In this document: piece after piece, positions 8,423 to 17,330 of the stretch | Position numbering within the stretch: position 1 is the first letter of the stretch | How the letters are laid out: each line of letters begins with the position of its first letter | Origin: Paraburkholderia piptadeniae | GTDB lineage: Bacteria > Pseudomonadota > Gammaproteobacteria > Burkholderiales > Burkholderiaceae | Assembly (NCBI RefSeq): GCF_900007165.1 | Contig: NZ_CYGY02000013.1 | Span: 1 to 64,000 of the forward strand | Direction: 5' to 3' | Length of the DNA stretch: 64,000 nucleotides | Position numbers and translations under genes: made by a program | Notes under the pieces: generated by a model | Databases searched by the model: none | What the model was told of the DNA's origin: nothing | The model's input: the letters and a program-made list of their open reading frames with translations, nothing else

Positions 8423-9613
8423 ATGAACGCACCGCACGACATGACGACCACGCCTATGACGACCACGTCCCCTTCGTTCCCCTCCCGCCTGCCGAACGTC
8501 GGCACGACGATCTTCACCGTGATGAGCGCGCTTGCCGTCGAAAAGGACGCGGTCAATCTCGGCCAGGGCTTTCCGGATTTCGATTGCGATCCGCGCATTG
8601 TCGAGGCGGTGTCGAACGCGATGCGCGACGGTCACAACCAGTATCCGCCGATGGCGGGCGTCGCACCGCTGCGCCAGGCCATCTCCGACAAGATCTCAAG
8701 CCTGTACGGCCGCCGCTACGACGCGACGACGGAAATCACCGTGACGGCCGGCGCAACGCAGGCGCTTCTGACGGCCATCCTGTGCGCCGTGCATCCGGGC
8801 GATGAAGTGATCGTCGTCGAGCCGACTTACGACAGCTATCTGCCGTCGATCGAGCTCGCGGGCGGCAAGCCCGTATTCGTGACGCTCGAAGCACCCGACT
8901 ACGCGATTCCGTTCGACAGGCTCGCCGCCGCGATCACGCCGAAAACGCGCATGATCCTGATCAACACGCCGCACAATCCGACGGGCACGGTATGGCGCGC
9001 GGACGACATGAAGAAGCTCGAGGAGATCGTGCGCGGCACCAACGTGCTGATTCTGTCCGACGAGGTCTACGAGCACATGGTCTACGACGGCGCGCCGCAC
9101 GAAAGCGTCGCGCGCTATCCGGAGCTTGCGCAGCGCAGCTTCGTCGTGTCGAGCTTCGGCAAGACGTATCACGTGACGGGCTGGAAGGTCGGCTATGTGG
9201 CCGCGCCCGCGCCGTTGACGGCGGAATTCCGCAAGGTGCATCAGTTCAACGTGTTCACCGTCAACACGCCGATGCAACTGGGCCTCGCGCATTACATGCA
9301 GGACCCGGGGCCGTATCTGGATCTGCCCGCGTTCTATCAGAAGAAGCGCGACTTCTTCCGCGCCGGTCTGGAAGGCACGCGCTTCAAGCTGCTGCCGTGC
9401 ACGGGCACGTATTTCCAGTGCGTCGACTATTCGGCCATCAGCGACATGCCCGAAGCCGGGTTCGCGCAATGGCTGACGAGCGAGATCGGCGTCGCGGCGA
9501 TTCCCGTGTCGGCGTTCTATCGCGAGCCGCACGAATCGGGCGTCGTGCGCTTCTGCTTCGCGAAGAAAGAAGAGACGCTCGCGACCGCGCTCGAACGGCT
9601 GGCGCGTCTCTGA
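8423..9613 (+). CDS. PLP-dependent aminotransferase (methionine aminotransferase YbdL-like)
   Basis: This is a 396-residue class I/II aminotransferase. The cofactor lysine is K247 in SSFGKTYHVTGWK. Other fold-type I marks are NTPHNPTGTVW (Asn for the pyridine ring) and LSDEVYEHMVYDG (Asp/Tyr). The opening QGFPDFDCD and overall pattern match the YbdL/kynurenine aminotransferase group, which acts on methionine and aromatic amino acids with 2-oxo acids. I infer a role in methionine salvage or general amino-donor exchange, but the substrate is not proven. The first 20 residues are Thr/Pro-rich, so a later start is possible, though no better ribosome binding site is seen. Confidence 0.85.
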   Translation: MNAPHDMTTTPMTTTSPSFPSRLPNVGTTIFTVMSALAVEKDAVNLGQGFPDFDCDPRIVEAVSNAMRDGHNQYPPMAGVAPLRQAISDKISSLYGRRYDATTEITVTAGATQALLTAILCAVHPGDEVIVVEPTYDSYLPSIELAGGKPVFVTLEAPDYAIPFDRLAAAITPKTRMILINTPHNPTGTVWRADDMKKLEEIVRGTNVLILSDEVYEHMVYDGAPHESVARYPELAQRSFVVSSFGKTYHVTGWKVGYVAAPAPLTAEFRKVHQFNVFTVNTPMQLGLAHYMQDPGPYLDLPAFYQKKRDFFRAGLEGTRFKLLPCTGTYFQCVDYSAISDMPEAGFAQWLTSEIGVAAIPVSAFYREPHESGVVRFCFAKKEETLATALERLARL

Positions 9614-9619
9614 CATGGC

Positions 9620-9664
9620 GCGCGCGATGTCGCGAACGAACCGTGGTTCTTCGCCATCGCGCGC
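9620..9664. terminator. Large inverted repeat between convergent genes
   Basis: Perfect 10-bp arms, GCGCGCGATG at 9620-9629 and CATCGCGCGC at 9655-9664, enclose a smaller GAAC/GTTC hairpin. It lies between the convergent aminotransferase and glutathione transferase genes and probably ends transcription from both sides. There is no T-run, so it is not a textbook intrinsic terminator. Confidence 0.5.
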
Positions 9665-9689
9665 GAAGCGGTTCAGCACGCCCGCGTCG

Positions 9690-10337
9690 TCACTTCTTCC
9701 TTTGCACTTCGATGTACGCCTTGCGGTCGTCCGTCACGCGCTGCGCAGCCGGCCGTGCATTGATCGCCTTCACGTACGGCTTCCAGTCGATGCCGACATC
9801 GAGCAGAAAATCGCGTCCGTAAATCGCCTGCGTCGCCATGCCGACGAGCGGCAAGCTCGCAAACCCGGCGACGTCCGCGATGCTGAACCGGTCGCCGCGC
9901 AGATACGGCGTGAACTTCGCAAGCCGTCTGAAGCCGCTTATGTGATGGATCAGCAGTTTCTCGGTGCGCCCCTTGGTGGCATCGGTGATCGTGCCGCCGA
10001 AGAACGCCTGCTTGTACAGATTGCGCGCCGTCAGTTCGAGATGCACGTCGACGAACGTGATCAGTTCGCGCTCTTTCGCGGCTTCCCAAGGATCGGGCGA
10101 GAACATCGCCTTTTCGGGGTAGGCGGCGGCCAGATATTCGATGATCGCCTGCGACTCGCACAGGCTGCCATGCTCCGTTTCGATGAACGGCACCTTGCCG
10201 AGCGGCGAATGCGCGAGAAACGCCTCGTCCTGGCTCGGCATCACGAGCACTTCTTCGAACGGAATGCCGAATTCGAGCAGCGCAAACTTCACTTTGTTGT
10301 AATAGTTGGACAGCGCAAAACCGTGCAGCTTGATCAT
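9690..10337 (-). CDS. Glutathione S-transferase family protein
   Basis: This is a 215-residue soluble glutathione transferase. It has a thioredoxin-like N-terminal domain (about residues 1-78, beginning MIKLHGFALSNYYNK) with the glutathione-contact motif ESQAIIEYL, and an all-helical C-terminal domain. It conjugates or reduces electrophilic substrates using glutathione; the particular substrate is unknown. The ATG at 10337 has an AGGGAGA ribosome binding site and starts the conserved domain. The open frame extends 33 codons upstream, but this part is arginine-rich and has no family counterpart. It is divergent from the 3-hydroxyacyl-CoA dehydrogenase gene. Confidence 0.85.
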   Translation of the reverse strand: MIKLHGFALSNYYNKVKFALLEFGIPFEEVLVMPSQDEAFLAHSPLGKVPFIETEHGSLCESQAIIEYLAAAYPEKAMFSPDPWEAAKERELITFVDVHLELTARNLYKQAFFGGTITDATKGRTEKLLIHHISGFRRLAKFTPYLRGDRFSIADVAGFASLPLVGMATQAIYGRDFLLDVGIDWKPYVKAINARPAAQRVTDDRKAYIEVQRKK

Positions 10338-10509
10338 CCAATGTCTCCCTGCGGATGGTTGTCGAAAGTCGTTTGTCGTTCGTCGCGCCTTGCGCCTCCG
10401 CACATTGCGCAGCGCGCCGCTGGAACCGATGCGCACCGCGTCAGGCGACGAATGCGATCGATCTGAAACGAACGTACCATTTTAAAATAACCATGGAGTG
10501 AGTCACATC

Positions 10510-12078
10510 ATGTCATCCGTCACCTCTCGCCAGTACAGCATAGACACCGTTGGCATCGTCGGCACGGGCGCGATGGGCCGCGGCATCGCGCAGATCGCCG
10601 CGCTCGCCGGTCTCAAGGTCTGCCTCTACGATACCAATTCCACCGCGGTCGGCGCCGCGCGCGATTACCTGTCGGACACATTCGCGAAGCTCGTCGCCAA
10701 AGGGAAGCTCGACAACTCGCGCTCGCTCGCCGCCCTCGCCTGCGTGACGGGCGCGGATGCGCTCGAAGAACTCAAGGACTGCGATCTCGTCGTCGAAGCG
10801 ATCGTCGAAAAGCTCGACGTGAAGCGCGGGCTCTTCAAGGAACTCGAAGGCATTGTCAGCGAGCGCTGCATCCTGGCGTCGAACACGTCGTCGCTGTCGA
10901 TCACGGCGATTGCGGCCGCATGCGCGGACCCGTCGCGCGTGCTTGGCTATCACTTCTTCAATCCGGTGCCGCTGATGAAGGTCGTCGAAGTGATCGACGG
11001 CCTGCGCAGCGATCCCGCTGCCGGCGACGCGCTGATGGATCTGTCGCGCCGCATGGGTCACACGCCCGTGCGCGCTAAGGACATGCCCGGCTTCATCGTC
11101 AACCACGCGGGCCGCGGCATGAACACGGAAGGCCTGCGGATCGCGGACGAAGGCATCGCGAGCTTCGTCGACGTCGACCGCATCATGCGCGAGCAGGCGG
11201 GCTTCCGGCTCGGGCCGTTCGAGCTGCTCGACCTGACGGCGCTCGATGTATCGCATCCCGTGATGGAATCGATCTATCACCAGTTCTACGAAGAGCCGCG
11301 CTTCACGCCGTCGCCGATCACGGGCACGCGGCTCGCGGGCGGCCTGATCGGACGCAAGGCGGGCGAAGGCTTCTACAAGTATGTCGACGGCAAGCAGCAG
11401 GTAGCCGCCGAAGCGCCCGCGCCGACGGAATTGCCCAAGCGTGTATGGGTCAGCAGCCGCGTGCCCGCCGCGCGCGATGCGGTGCTCGAACTCGTCGCGA
11501 AGGCCGGTGTCGCCGTGGACGACGCCGCGACGCCCACCGCCGATTCGCTGATCGTCGTGACGCCGCTCGGCCTCGATGCGACGACGGCCGCCGTCGATGA
11601 AAATCTGGACGCAAGCCGCGTCGTCGCGATCGATACGTTGTTTCCGCTCGTCGGCGCGCAACGCCGCACGCTGATGACGACGCCCGCGACCACGCGCGCC
11701 GCGCGCGATGCCGCGCACGCCCTCTTCGCGCACGACGGCGTGCCCGTCACCGTGATCCGCGATTCGACGGGCTTCGTCGCGCAACGCGTGGTCGCGACCA
11801 TCGTCAACATCGGCTGCGATATCGCGCAACGCAGAATCGCCTCGACGCAGGACATCGATCTCGCCGTGACGCTCGGCCTAGGCTATCCGAGGGGACCGCT
11901 TGCGCTCGGCGACACGCTCGGCGCGCAAACCATCCTGACGATCCTGCGCAACATCTTCAGCGTGCTCGGCGATCCGCGCTATCGTCCGTCGCCGTGGCTC
12001 GCGCGCCGCGCGCAGCTCGGCATGTCGCTGACGCAGGCCGATGCAGCAGACAACAGCGACGCAAAGGAGCAAGCATAA
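10510..12078 (+). CDS. 3-hydroxyacyl-CoA dehydrogenase, PaaH-type with duplicated C-terminal domain
   Basis: This 522-residue NAD-dependent enzyme oxidises 3-hydroxyacyl-CoA to 3-ketoacyl-CoA. The Rossmann fold begins with GIVGTGAMGRGIAQ. A catalytic-region motif, GYHFFNPVPLMKVVEV, follows, then a first 3HCDH helical domain. After residue 310 come a linker and a second, shorter C-terminal 3HCDH-like domain, as in PaaH/PaaC of phenylacetate catabolism. No paa genes are near, so I infer general or specialised beta-oxidation. The ATG at 10510 has GGAG at 10495-10498; an in-frame GTG at 10498 is the alternative. It is the first gene of a tight run, and its stop codon overlaps the next start (TAATG). 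Confidence 0.88.
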   Translation: MSSVTSRQYSIDTVGIVGTGAMGRGIAQIAALAGLKVCLYDTNSTAVGAARDYLSDTFAKLVAKGKLDNSRSLAALACVTGADALEELKDCDLVVEAIVEKLDVKRGLFKELEGIVSERCILASNTSSLSITAIAAACADPSRVLGYHFFNPVPLMKVVEVIDGLRSDPAAGDALMDLSRRMGHTPVRAKDMPGFIVNHAGRGMNTEGLRIADEGIASFVDVDRIMREQAGFRLGPFELLDLTALDVSHPVMESIYHQFYEEPRFTPSPITGTRLAGGLIGRKAGEGFYKYVDGKQQVAAEAPAPTELPKRVWVSSRVPAARDAVLELVAKAGVAVDDAATPTADSLIVVTPLGLDATTAAVDENLDASRVVAIDTLFPLVGAQRRTLMTTPATTRAARDAAHALFAHDGVPVTVIRDSTGFVAQRVVATIVNIGCDIAQRRIASTQDIDLAVTLGLGYPRGPLALGDTLGAQTILTILRNIFSVLGDPRYRPSPWLARRAQLGMSLTQADAADNSDAKEQA

Positions 12079-12866
12079 TGGCCGCCGAACTGCTCGCCAG
12101 CCGCCCCGCCGAAAGCGAATCGACGCTCGTGCTGACGCTTTCGAATCCGGGCGCGCGCAACGCAATGCACCCGGACATGTACGCAGCCGGCATCGAAGCA
12201 ATGGATACGGCCGAGCGCGATCCGTCGATCGGCGCGGTGGTCATCACGGGCGCCGACCAGTTCTTCTGCGCGGGCGGCAACCTGAACCGCCTGCTGGAAA
12301 ATCGCGCGAAAGACCCGTCCGTGCAGGCGCAAAGCATCGATCTGCTCGGCGAATGGATCGCCGCGCTGCAGGCCTCGTCGAAGCCCGTGATCGCGGCCGT
12401 CGAAGGCGCGGCGGCGGGCGCGGGCTTTTCGCTCGCGCTCGCATGCGACCTGATCGTCGCCGCCGACGACGCGAAGTTCGTGATGTCGTATGCGCGCGTC
12501 GGCCTCACGCCCGACGGCGGCGGCTCGTGGTTCCTCGCGCGCGCGTTGCCGCGCCAGATCGCGACGGAAGTGCTGATCGAAGGCAAGCCGATCGGCGCGG
12601 CGCGTCTTCATGAGCTTGGCGTCGTGAACCGGCTCGCGAAGCCGGGCGCCGTGCGCGACGCAGCCATCGCATGGGCCGACGATCTCGGCAAGGTGTCGCC
12701 GAACGCGAAGGCGCGCATCAAAGGCCTGCTCGCGGCGGCGGGCATGCAGTCGCTGCCCGATCACCTCGTCGCGGAGCGCGACAGCTTCGTCGCGTCGCTG
12801 CATCATCGCGACGGGCTCGAAGGCATCACGGCGTTCATCGAAAAACGCGCGCCCCGCTACAAATGA
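12078..12866 (+). CDS. Enoyl-CoA hydratase/isomerase family protein
   Basis: This 262-residue crotonase-fold protein hydrates enoyl-CoA or isomerises its double bond. Oxyanion-hole segments are visible as FFCAGGNL and EGAAAGAGFSLALACD. In the second active-site region (about residues 135-150) the sequence is MSYARVGLTPDGGGSWFLAR, which has Asp at a usual Glu place of canonical hydratases. Isomerase or variant specificity is therefore possible. AAGGAG at 12064-12069 supports the start at 12078. Start and stop codons overlap the flanking genes, indicating translational coupling in one operon with the dehydrogenase and the histidine phosphatase. Confidence 0.87.
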   Translation: MAAELLASRPAESESTLVLTLSNPGARNAMHPDMYAAGIEAMDTAERDPSIGAVVITGADQFFCAGGNLNRLLENRAKDPSVQAQSIDLLGEWIAALQASSKPVIAAVEGAAAGAGFSLALACDLIVAADDAKFVMSYARVGLTPDGGGSWFLARALPRQIATEVLIEGKPIGAARLHELGVVNRLAKPGAVRDAAIAWADDLGKVSPNAKARIKGLLAAAGMQSLPDHLVAERDSFVASLHHRDGLEGITAFIEKRAPRYK

Positions 12867-13597
12867 GCACGCCGACGCAATCGGGCTATCAGCTGCCGAA
12901 GCGCCGCCGCATCTATCTGATGCGGCACGGCGACGTCACGTACTTCGACGCGTCGGGCCAAACGATCGACCCGGAACGCGTGCCGCTCAACGAGAACGGC
13001 CGCGCTCAGGCCGACGCCGCGGGCCGCGCGTTCGCCGGGCAGAACGTGCGCTTCGATCGCGTGATCGTCAGCGGCTTGCCGCGCACGGTCGAGACGGCGC
13101 AGCGCGTGCTCGCGCAAATGAATCGACAAGATCAGCAAATGGAGATCGAGCCCGCGTGGGAAGAGATACGCAGCGGCAAGCCCGGCTCGATTCCCGCTGC
13201 CGATCTCGAAGCGGCGTTTCTCGGCGTGTTCGACGGCATCGTGGCGGAAGACACGCGCTTTCTCGGCGGCGAGACGATCGGCGAACTGTTCGACCGCGTG
13301 CTGCCCGCCGTGGCCGCGCTGCGTGACGACACATCGTGGGATGTCGCGCTGCTCGTGCTGCATGGCGGCGTCAATCGCGCGATCCTGTCGCACGCGTTGA
13401 CGGCGGGCGGCCGCATGTTCTTCGGCCATATCTCGCAGGCCACGGGCTGCATCAACGCGCTCGACGTGGGCGACGCGCCGCGCGACTGGGTGGTGCGGCT
13501 CATCAATCACTCGCCGCCATCGCCGCTGCATCGAGACGTGCGCAACACGACGATGGAAATGCTTTACGCGCAATTCATTCAAACGAAACGTAGCTAG
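12863..13597 (+). CDS. Histidine phosphatase family protein
   Basis: This 244-residue protein has the branch 1 histidine phosphatase fold. The catalytic RHG is in IYLMRHGDVTYF near residue 21. A second arginine lies in SGLPRTVETA, an acceptor-side glutamate in WEEIRSGKPG, and the distal histidine in LLVLHGGVNRAIL. Family members remove phosphate from sugars, proteins or small molecules. Lying between an enoyl-CoA hydratase and an ACAD10/11-type kinase, it might hydrolyse a phosphorylated acyl intermediate; that is inference. Its ATGA start overlaps the hydratase stop. The C-terminal 40 residues are longer than in minimal phosphoglycerate mutase-like proteins. Confidence 0.85.
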   Translation: MSTPTQSGYQLPKRRRIYLMRHGDVTYFDASGQTIDPERVPLNENGRAQADAAGRAFAGQNVRFDRVIVSGLPRTVETAQRVLAQMNRQDQQMEIEPAWEEIRSGKPGSIPAADLEAAFLGVFDGIVAEDTRFLGGETIGELFDRVLPAVAALRDDTSWDVALLVLHGGVNRAILSHALTAGGRMFFGHISQATGCINALDVGDAPRDWVVRLINHSPPSPLHRDVRNTTMEMLYAQFIQTKRS

Positions 13598-13627
13598 TCG
13601 TCCCAATCGTTCATCAACGGAGGAGAC

Positions 13628-14734
13628 ATGCCGCAAGACGCGACACCAGCCGGATCGACGACTCAAACCGACTACTCCGCGTTCGAAGGCACGCGGCCTG
13701 TCAGCGAACGGCAGCGCATCGACATCGATGCGCTTTCCGCGTGGCTCGCGCAGCACATCGAAGACTTTGCGGGGCCGCTGACGCTCGAACAGTTCGCGGG
13801 CGGCCAGTCGAATCCCACCTTCAAGCTGATCACGCCGGGGCGCTCGTATGTGATGCGCGCGAAGCCCGGCCCTTCCGCGAAACTGCTGCCGTCGGCGCAT
13901 GCGATCGAACGCGAATACCGCGTGATGGATGCGCTGCGCGACACCGATGTGCCCGTCGCGAAGATGCTCGCGCTGTGCGACGACGAAAGTGTGATCGGCC
14001 GCGCGTTCTACGTGATGGAGTTCGTGCAGGGCCGCGTGCTGTGGGATCAGTCGCTGCCCGGCATGACGCCAGCGCAGCGCGGCGCGATCTACGACGAGAT
14101 GAATCGCGTGATCGCCGCGCTGCACAGCGTCGATGTCGAGGCGGCGGGGCTTGCCGGCTATGGCAAGCCGGGCAACTATTTCGCGCGGCAGATCGGCCGG
14201 TGGAGCAAGCAGTATCAGGCATCGGAGACCGAGCCGATCGACGCGATGAATCGCCTGATCGAATGGCTGCCGCAGCACATGCCCGCAGAAACGGGCGAGC
14301 GTGCGTCCGTCGTGCATGGCGATTACCGGCTCGACAATCTGATCTTTCATCCGCACGAGCCGCGCGTGCTCGCCGTGCTCGACTGGGAGCTGTCGACATT
14401 GGGCGATCCCCTCGCCGACTTCGCGTATCACTGCATGGCGTGGCACGTCGACCCCGCGCAGTTTCGCGGCATCGCGGGACTCGACTGGGCCGCGCTCGGC
14501 ATTCCCGACGAGGCACAGTACGTGCAACGCTATTGCGAGCGCACGGGCTTCACGATTCACGGCGACTGGAACTTCTATCTCGCGTACAACATGTTCCGCA
14601 TCGCGGCGATCCTGCAAGGGATCATGAAGCGCGTGGTCGACGGCACGGCAGCCAGCGAACAGGCGCTCGACGCGGGACGCCGCGCGCGCCCGATAGCCGA
14701 ACTCGCATGGCGCTACGCGCAGAAAGTGCGCTGA
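13628..14734 (+). CDS. ACAD10/11-type phosphotransferase (aminoglycoside phosphotransferase fold)
   Basis: This 368-residue kinase-like protein has the APH fold. The N-lobe has QFAGGQSNPTFKL and YVMRAKP, where the Lys likely contacts ATP. The catalytic loop is VVHGDYRLDN, followed by the metal-binding LDWELSTLGDP. The pattern, including LLPSAHAIEREYRVM, matches the kinase domain fused to acyl-CoA dehydrogenase in animal ACAD10/ACAD11, and LvaA of the levulinate pathway. Those enzymes phosphorylate 4-hydroxyacyl-CoA. A GGAGGAG box precedes the ATG. The acyl-CoA dehydrogenase partner follows 65 bp downstream, so the two halves of the animal fusion are separate here. Confidence 0.85.
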   Translation: MPQDATPAGSTTQTDYSAFEGTRPVSERQRIDIDALSAWLAQHIEDFAGPLTLEQFAGGQSNPTFKLITPGRSYVMRAKPGPSAKLLPSAHAIEREYRVMDALRDTDVPVAKMLALCDDESVIGRAFYVMEFVQGRVLWDQSLPGMTPAQRGAIYDEMNRVIAALHSVDVEAAGLAGYGKPGNYFARQIGRWSKQYQASETEPIDAMNRLIEWLPQHMPAETGERASVVHGDYRLDNLIFHPHEPRVLAVLDWELSTLGDPLADFAYHCMAWHVDPAQFRGIAGLDWAALGIPDEAQYVQRYCERTGFTIHGDWNFYLAYNMFRIAAILQGIMKRVVDGTAASEQALDAGRRARPIAELAWRYAQKVR

Positions 14735-14799
14735 TTGAACGTCGTCGCCGCCGTTCAGTCAGTCTGTAGAGCGGATTCAACGTCATCCACGAGGGCAAG

Positions 14800-16050
14800 A
14801 TGAATTTCGACTACACCCCGAAGGTCCAGGCATTGCGCGAGAAGCTGCTCGCTTTCTTCGACGAATACATTTACCCGAACGAGCAGGCCTATGCTGCCGA
14901 GGTCGCGCGCAATCGCGAAGCAGGCAACGCGTGGCTGCCGACCGAGCTGATCGAAGGCCTCAAGCAAAGCGCTCGCGATGCGGGCCTGTGGAATCTCTTC
15001 CTGCCCGACTCCGAGCGCGGCGCGGGTCTCACGAATCTCGAGTACGCGCCGCTGTGCGAGATCATGGGCCGCGTGCCGTGGGCGCCCGAAGTCTTCAATT
15101 GCAGCGCGCCCGACACGGGCAACATGGAGACCGTCGAACGCTACGGCAGCGACGAGAACAAACGCGAATGGCTGGAACCGTTGCTGCAAGGGCAAATTCG
15201 CTCGGCGTTCCTGATGACGGAGCCGGAAGTGGCGTCGTCGGATGCGACCAACATTCAGACGAGCATCGTGCGCGACGGCGATACGTATGTGATCAATGGG
15301 CACAAGTGGTGGTCGTCGGGCGCGGGTGATCCGCGCTGCAAACTCTTCATCGTGATGGGCAAGACCGACCCCGAAGCGCCGCGTCATCAGCAACAGTCGA
15401 TGATTCTCGTGCCCGCCGACGCGACGGGCATCACCGTGCATCGTCCGCTGACGGTGTTCGGCTACGACGACGCGCCGCACGGCCACATGGAGATCACGCT
15501 CGACAACGTCCGCGTGCCTGCCGCCAACATGCTGCTGGGCGAAGGACGCGGCTTCGAAATCGCGCAGGGGCGTCTCGGGCCGGGGCGTATCCATCATTGC
15601 ATGCGCCTGATCGGACTCGCAGAACGCGCGCTCGAGCTGATGTGCAAGCGCACGCTGCAACGCGTCGCGTTCGGCAAGCCGATCGCCGCGCAGACGGTCA
15701 CGCAGGAGCGCATCGCCGAAGCACGCTGCCTGATCGAGCAGGCGCGCCTGCTGACGCTGAAGACGGCGTACATGATGGACACCGTCGGCAACAAGGGCGC
15801 GCGCGGTGAGATCGCGATGATCAAGGTCGTCGCGCCGAACATGGCGTGCCAGGTGATCGACTGGGCGATGCAGGCACACGGCGCGGCGGGCATGTGCGAC
15901 GACTTTCCGCTCGCGTATGCGTACACGACGGCACGCTGGCTGCGCTTCGCCGATGGTCCCGATGAGGTGCATCGGAATGCGATTGCGAAGATTGAACTGG
16001 CGAAGTATGCGGACGCGGGTGCTGGGTCCGCTTCTCACGCTGGAAGTTAG
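14800..16050 (+). CDS. Acyl-CoA dehydrogenase, ACAD10/11-type partner
   Basis: This 416-residue FAD-dependent acyl-CoA dehydrogenase has all three domains: an N-terminal helical part, a beta-barrel part with [18 protein letters not shown], and a C-terminal helical part with [19 protein letters not shown] and [18 protein letters not shown]. It ends without the usual YGGT-type tail found in medium-chain enzymes. This matches the ACAD10/11 C-terminal domain. In the levulinate and mammalian 4-hydroxy acid pathways such an enzyme works on the 4-phosphoryl-acyl-CoA made by the kinase. Its location right after the kinase gene supports the same job here. Confidence 0.87.
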   Translation: MNFDYTPKVQALREKLLAFFDEYIYPNEQAYAAEVARNREAGNAWLPTELIEGLKQSARDAGLWNLFLPDSERGAGLTNLEYAPLCEIMGRVPWAPEVFNCSAPDTGNMETVERYGSDENKREWLEPLLQGQIRSAFLMTEPEVASSDATNIQTSIVRDGDTYVINGHKWWSSGAGDPRCKLFIVMGKTDPEAPRHQQQSMILVPADATGITVHRPLTVFGYDDAPHGHMEITLDNVRVPAANMLLGEGRGFEIAQGRLGPGRIHHCMRLIGLAERALELMCKRTLQRVAFGKPIAAQTVTQERIAEARCLIEQARLLTLKTAYMMDTVGNKGARGEIAMIKVVAPNMACQVIDWAMQAHGAAGMCDDFPLAYAYTTARWLRFADGPDEVHRNAIAKIELAKYADAGAGSASHAGS

Positions 16051-16394
16051 TTCGTAGAAACGCTGCTGTAGTGCCCGGCTGTCTGTCTTTAACACTTGCG
16101 GCGCCCTTGTCACGGCGTCAGCGGCCTCAGGCGAACTGTGGTCTAATTTTTTTATCTCTGCGACGGTTTTTGCTGTGGTTTCGCTTGACGTGCCGCGGGC
16201 ATCCGCGTGTGCTTGGCGGCACTTAATTTCTTTGCCGCCAATGAGTGACATACCGTGACGAGATGCGGTCGAAGTGGACCGTAATAGATCAACCGCCGCT
16301 CCAGTTCGTGTACGTACTTTCTTGCGGGCGCTTGCCGGTCGTTACTGAAACCGCGATTAGGACCCTGGAACGTTGAGAGCCCGTGGGTAAAGGT
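16051..16394. other. Non-coding stretch before the palindromic repeat
   Basis: I see no supportable gene. Short minus-strand frames exist but lack ribosome binding sites and recognisable products. Part of it (about 16208-16260) repeats the theme of the adjacent element, with GGCGGCA followed by TTTCTTTGCCGCC, which suggests it belongs to the same repeat cluster or is a decayed copy. Confidence 0.4.
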
Positions 16395-16530
16395 CAAGCA
16401 CTGGCGGTGTGAGCGGCTTTCTTTTGCCTACTTTTCTTTGCCGCCGCAAAGAAAAGTAGGTGCCGCCCCGCACAGGGGCAACCTTCGCGCCGGTAGGCGC
16501 ATCGCGGATGCCAGCGCGAAGGCAAAAACC
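16395..16530. repeat. Palindromic intergenic repeat of Paraburkholderia type
   Basis: The core is a perfect palindrome with 15-bp arms: CCTACTTTTCTTTGC at 16427-16441 and its complement at 16446-16460, with a CGCC loop. A CCGCCCCGCACAGGGGC segment follows. A second inverted repeat, CCTTCGCGC at 16482-16490 and GCGCGAAGG at 16514-16522, closes the unit. From memory, similar palindromes recur between genes in Paraburkholderia; I cannot count copies here because the window has only this one. It lies directly before the ribosome binding site of the next gene, so it would be part of its leader RNA. Confidence 0.6.
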
Positions 16531-16558
16531 CAAAGACAACCAGACACAAGGAGCCACG

Positions 16559-17260
16559 ATGATCGACGTCTACAGCTGGGCAACCCCGAACGGCCAGAAG
16601 ATTCACATCATGCTCGAGGAGACGGGCCTCGAATACAACGCGCATCCCATCAACATCGGCGCTGGCGATCAGTTCACGCACGAGTTTCTGGAGATCAGCC
16701 CGAACAACAAGATTCCCGCCATCATCGACAGCGACGGACCGAAACGCGCGGACGGCAAGCCGTTTTCGCTGTTCGAGTCCGGCGCGATCCTGATCTACCT
16801 CGCCGAGAAGACGGGCAAGTTTCTCCCCATCGATCCCGCCGCGCGTTACGAAACGCTGCAATGGCTGATGTTCCAGATGGGCGGCATCGGCCCGATGCTC
16901 GGCCAGACGCACCACTTCCGCGTGTATGCGCCGCAGCCCATCGAATACGCGATCAACCGCTACACGAACGAAGCGAAGCGCCTGTACGGCGTGATGGACA
17001 CGAAGCTCGGCAAGACGCGTTATCTGGCAGGCAACGACTACACGATCGCGGATATCGCCACGTATCCGTGGACGCGCTCGTGGCAAAACCAGGGCTTGCA
17101 GATCGACGAGTTCCCGAACGTGAAGCGCTGGCAGGAAGCGATCGCCGCGCGCCCGGCCGTGCAACGCGGCGTCGAAGTGTTGGCGTCGGAGCGCGTGCCT
17201 TTGATGGACGAAAAGGCGAAGGAAGTGCTGTTCGGCGCGACCCAGTACGCGAAGCACTGA
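16559..17260 (+). CDS. Glutathione-dependent disulphide-bond oxidoreductase (YfcG/YghU-like)
   Basis: This 233-residue glutathione transferase belongs to the Nu-class/Ure2p-like group. The thioredoxin-like domain holds MIDVYSWATPNGQKIHIMLEE, where the Thr-Pro-Asn triplet replaces catalytic Ser/Tyr, and a SPNNKIPAIID cis-proline loop. It also has FESGAILIYLAEKTG for glutathione binding. YfcG and YghU reduce disulphides with glutathione and have low transferase activity. An AAGGAG box six bases upstream fixes the ATG at 16559; earlier in-frame codons come from the palindromic repeat and are not real. It stands alone, convergent with the MaoC gene. Confidence 0.9.
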   Translation: MIDVYSWATPNGQKIHIMLEETGLEYNAHPINIGAGDQFTHEFLEISPNNKIPAIIDSDGPKRADGKPFSLFESGAILIYLAEKTGKFLPIDPAARYETLQWLMFQMGGIGPMLGQTHHFRVYAPQPIEYAINRYTNEAKRLYGVMDTKLGKTRYLAGNDYTIADIATYPWTRSWQNQGLQIDEFPNVKRWQEAIAARPAVQRGVEVLASERVPLMDEKAKEVLFGATQYAKH

Positions 17261-17275
17261 GTGTTCTGCGTCGGT

Positions 17276-17329
17276 GATGCCTGCCGTTGCGATGCGTTGA
17301 AGTCCGTCGCAACGGCGCTTGAGGGCATC
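17276..17329. terminator. Hairpin between convergent GST and MaoC genes
   Basis: Perfect 10-bp arms GCCGTTGCGA (17283-17292) and TCGCAACGGC (17307-17316) are nested inside a second pair, GATGCC (17276-17281) and GGCATC (17324-17329). It sits exactly in the 70-bp gap between two convergent genes. There is no T-run, so termination is inferred from location and stem strength. Confidence 0.5.
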
Positions 17330-17330
17330 G

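Noticed and set aside
16152..16397. Short minus-strand frame before the palindromic repeat
   Set aside because: It lacks a start signal and lies in a repeat-rich gap; it is better seen as repeat remnant.
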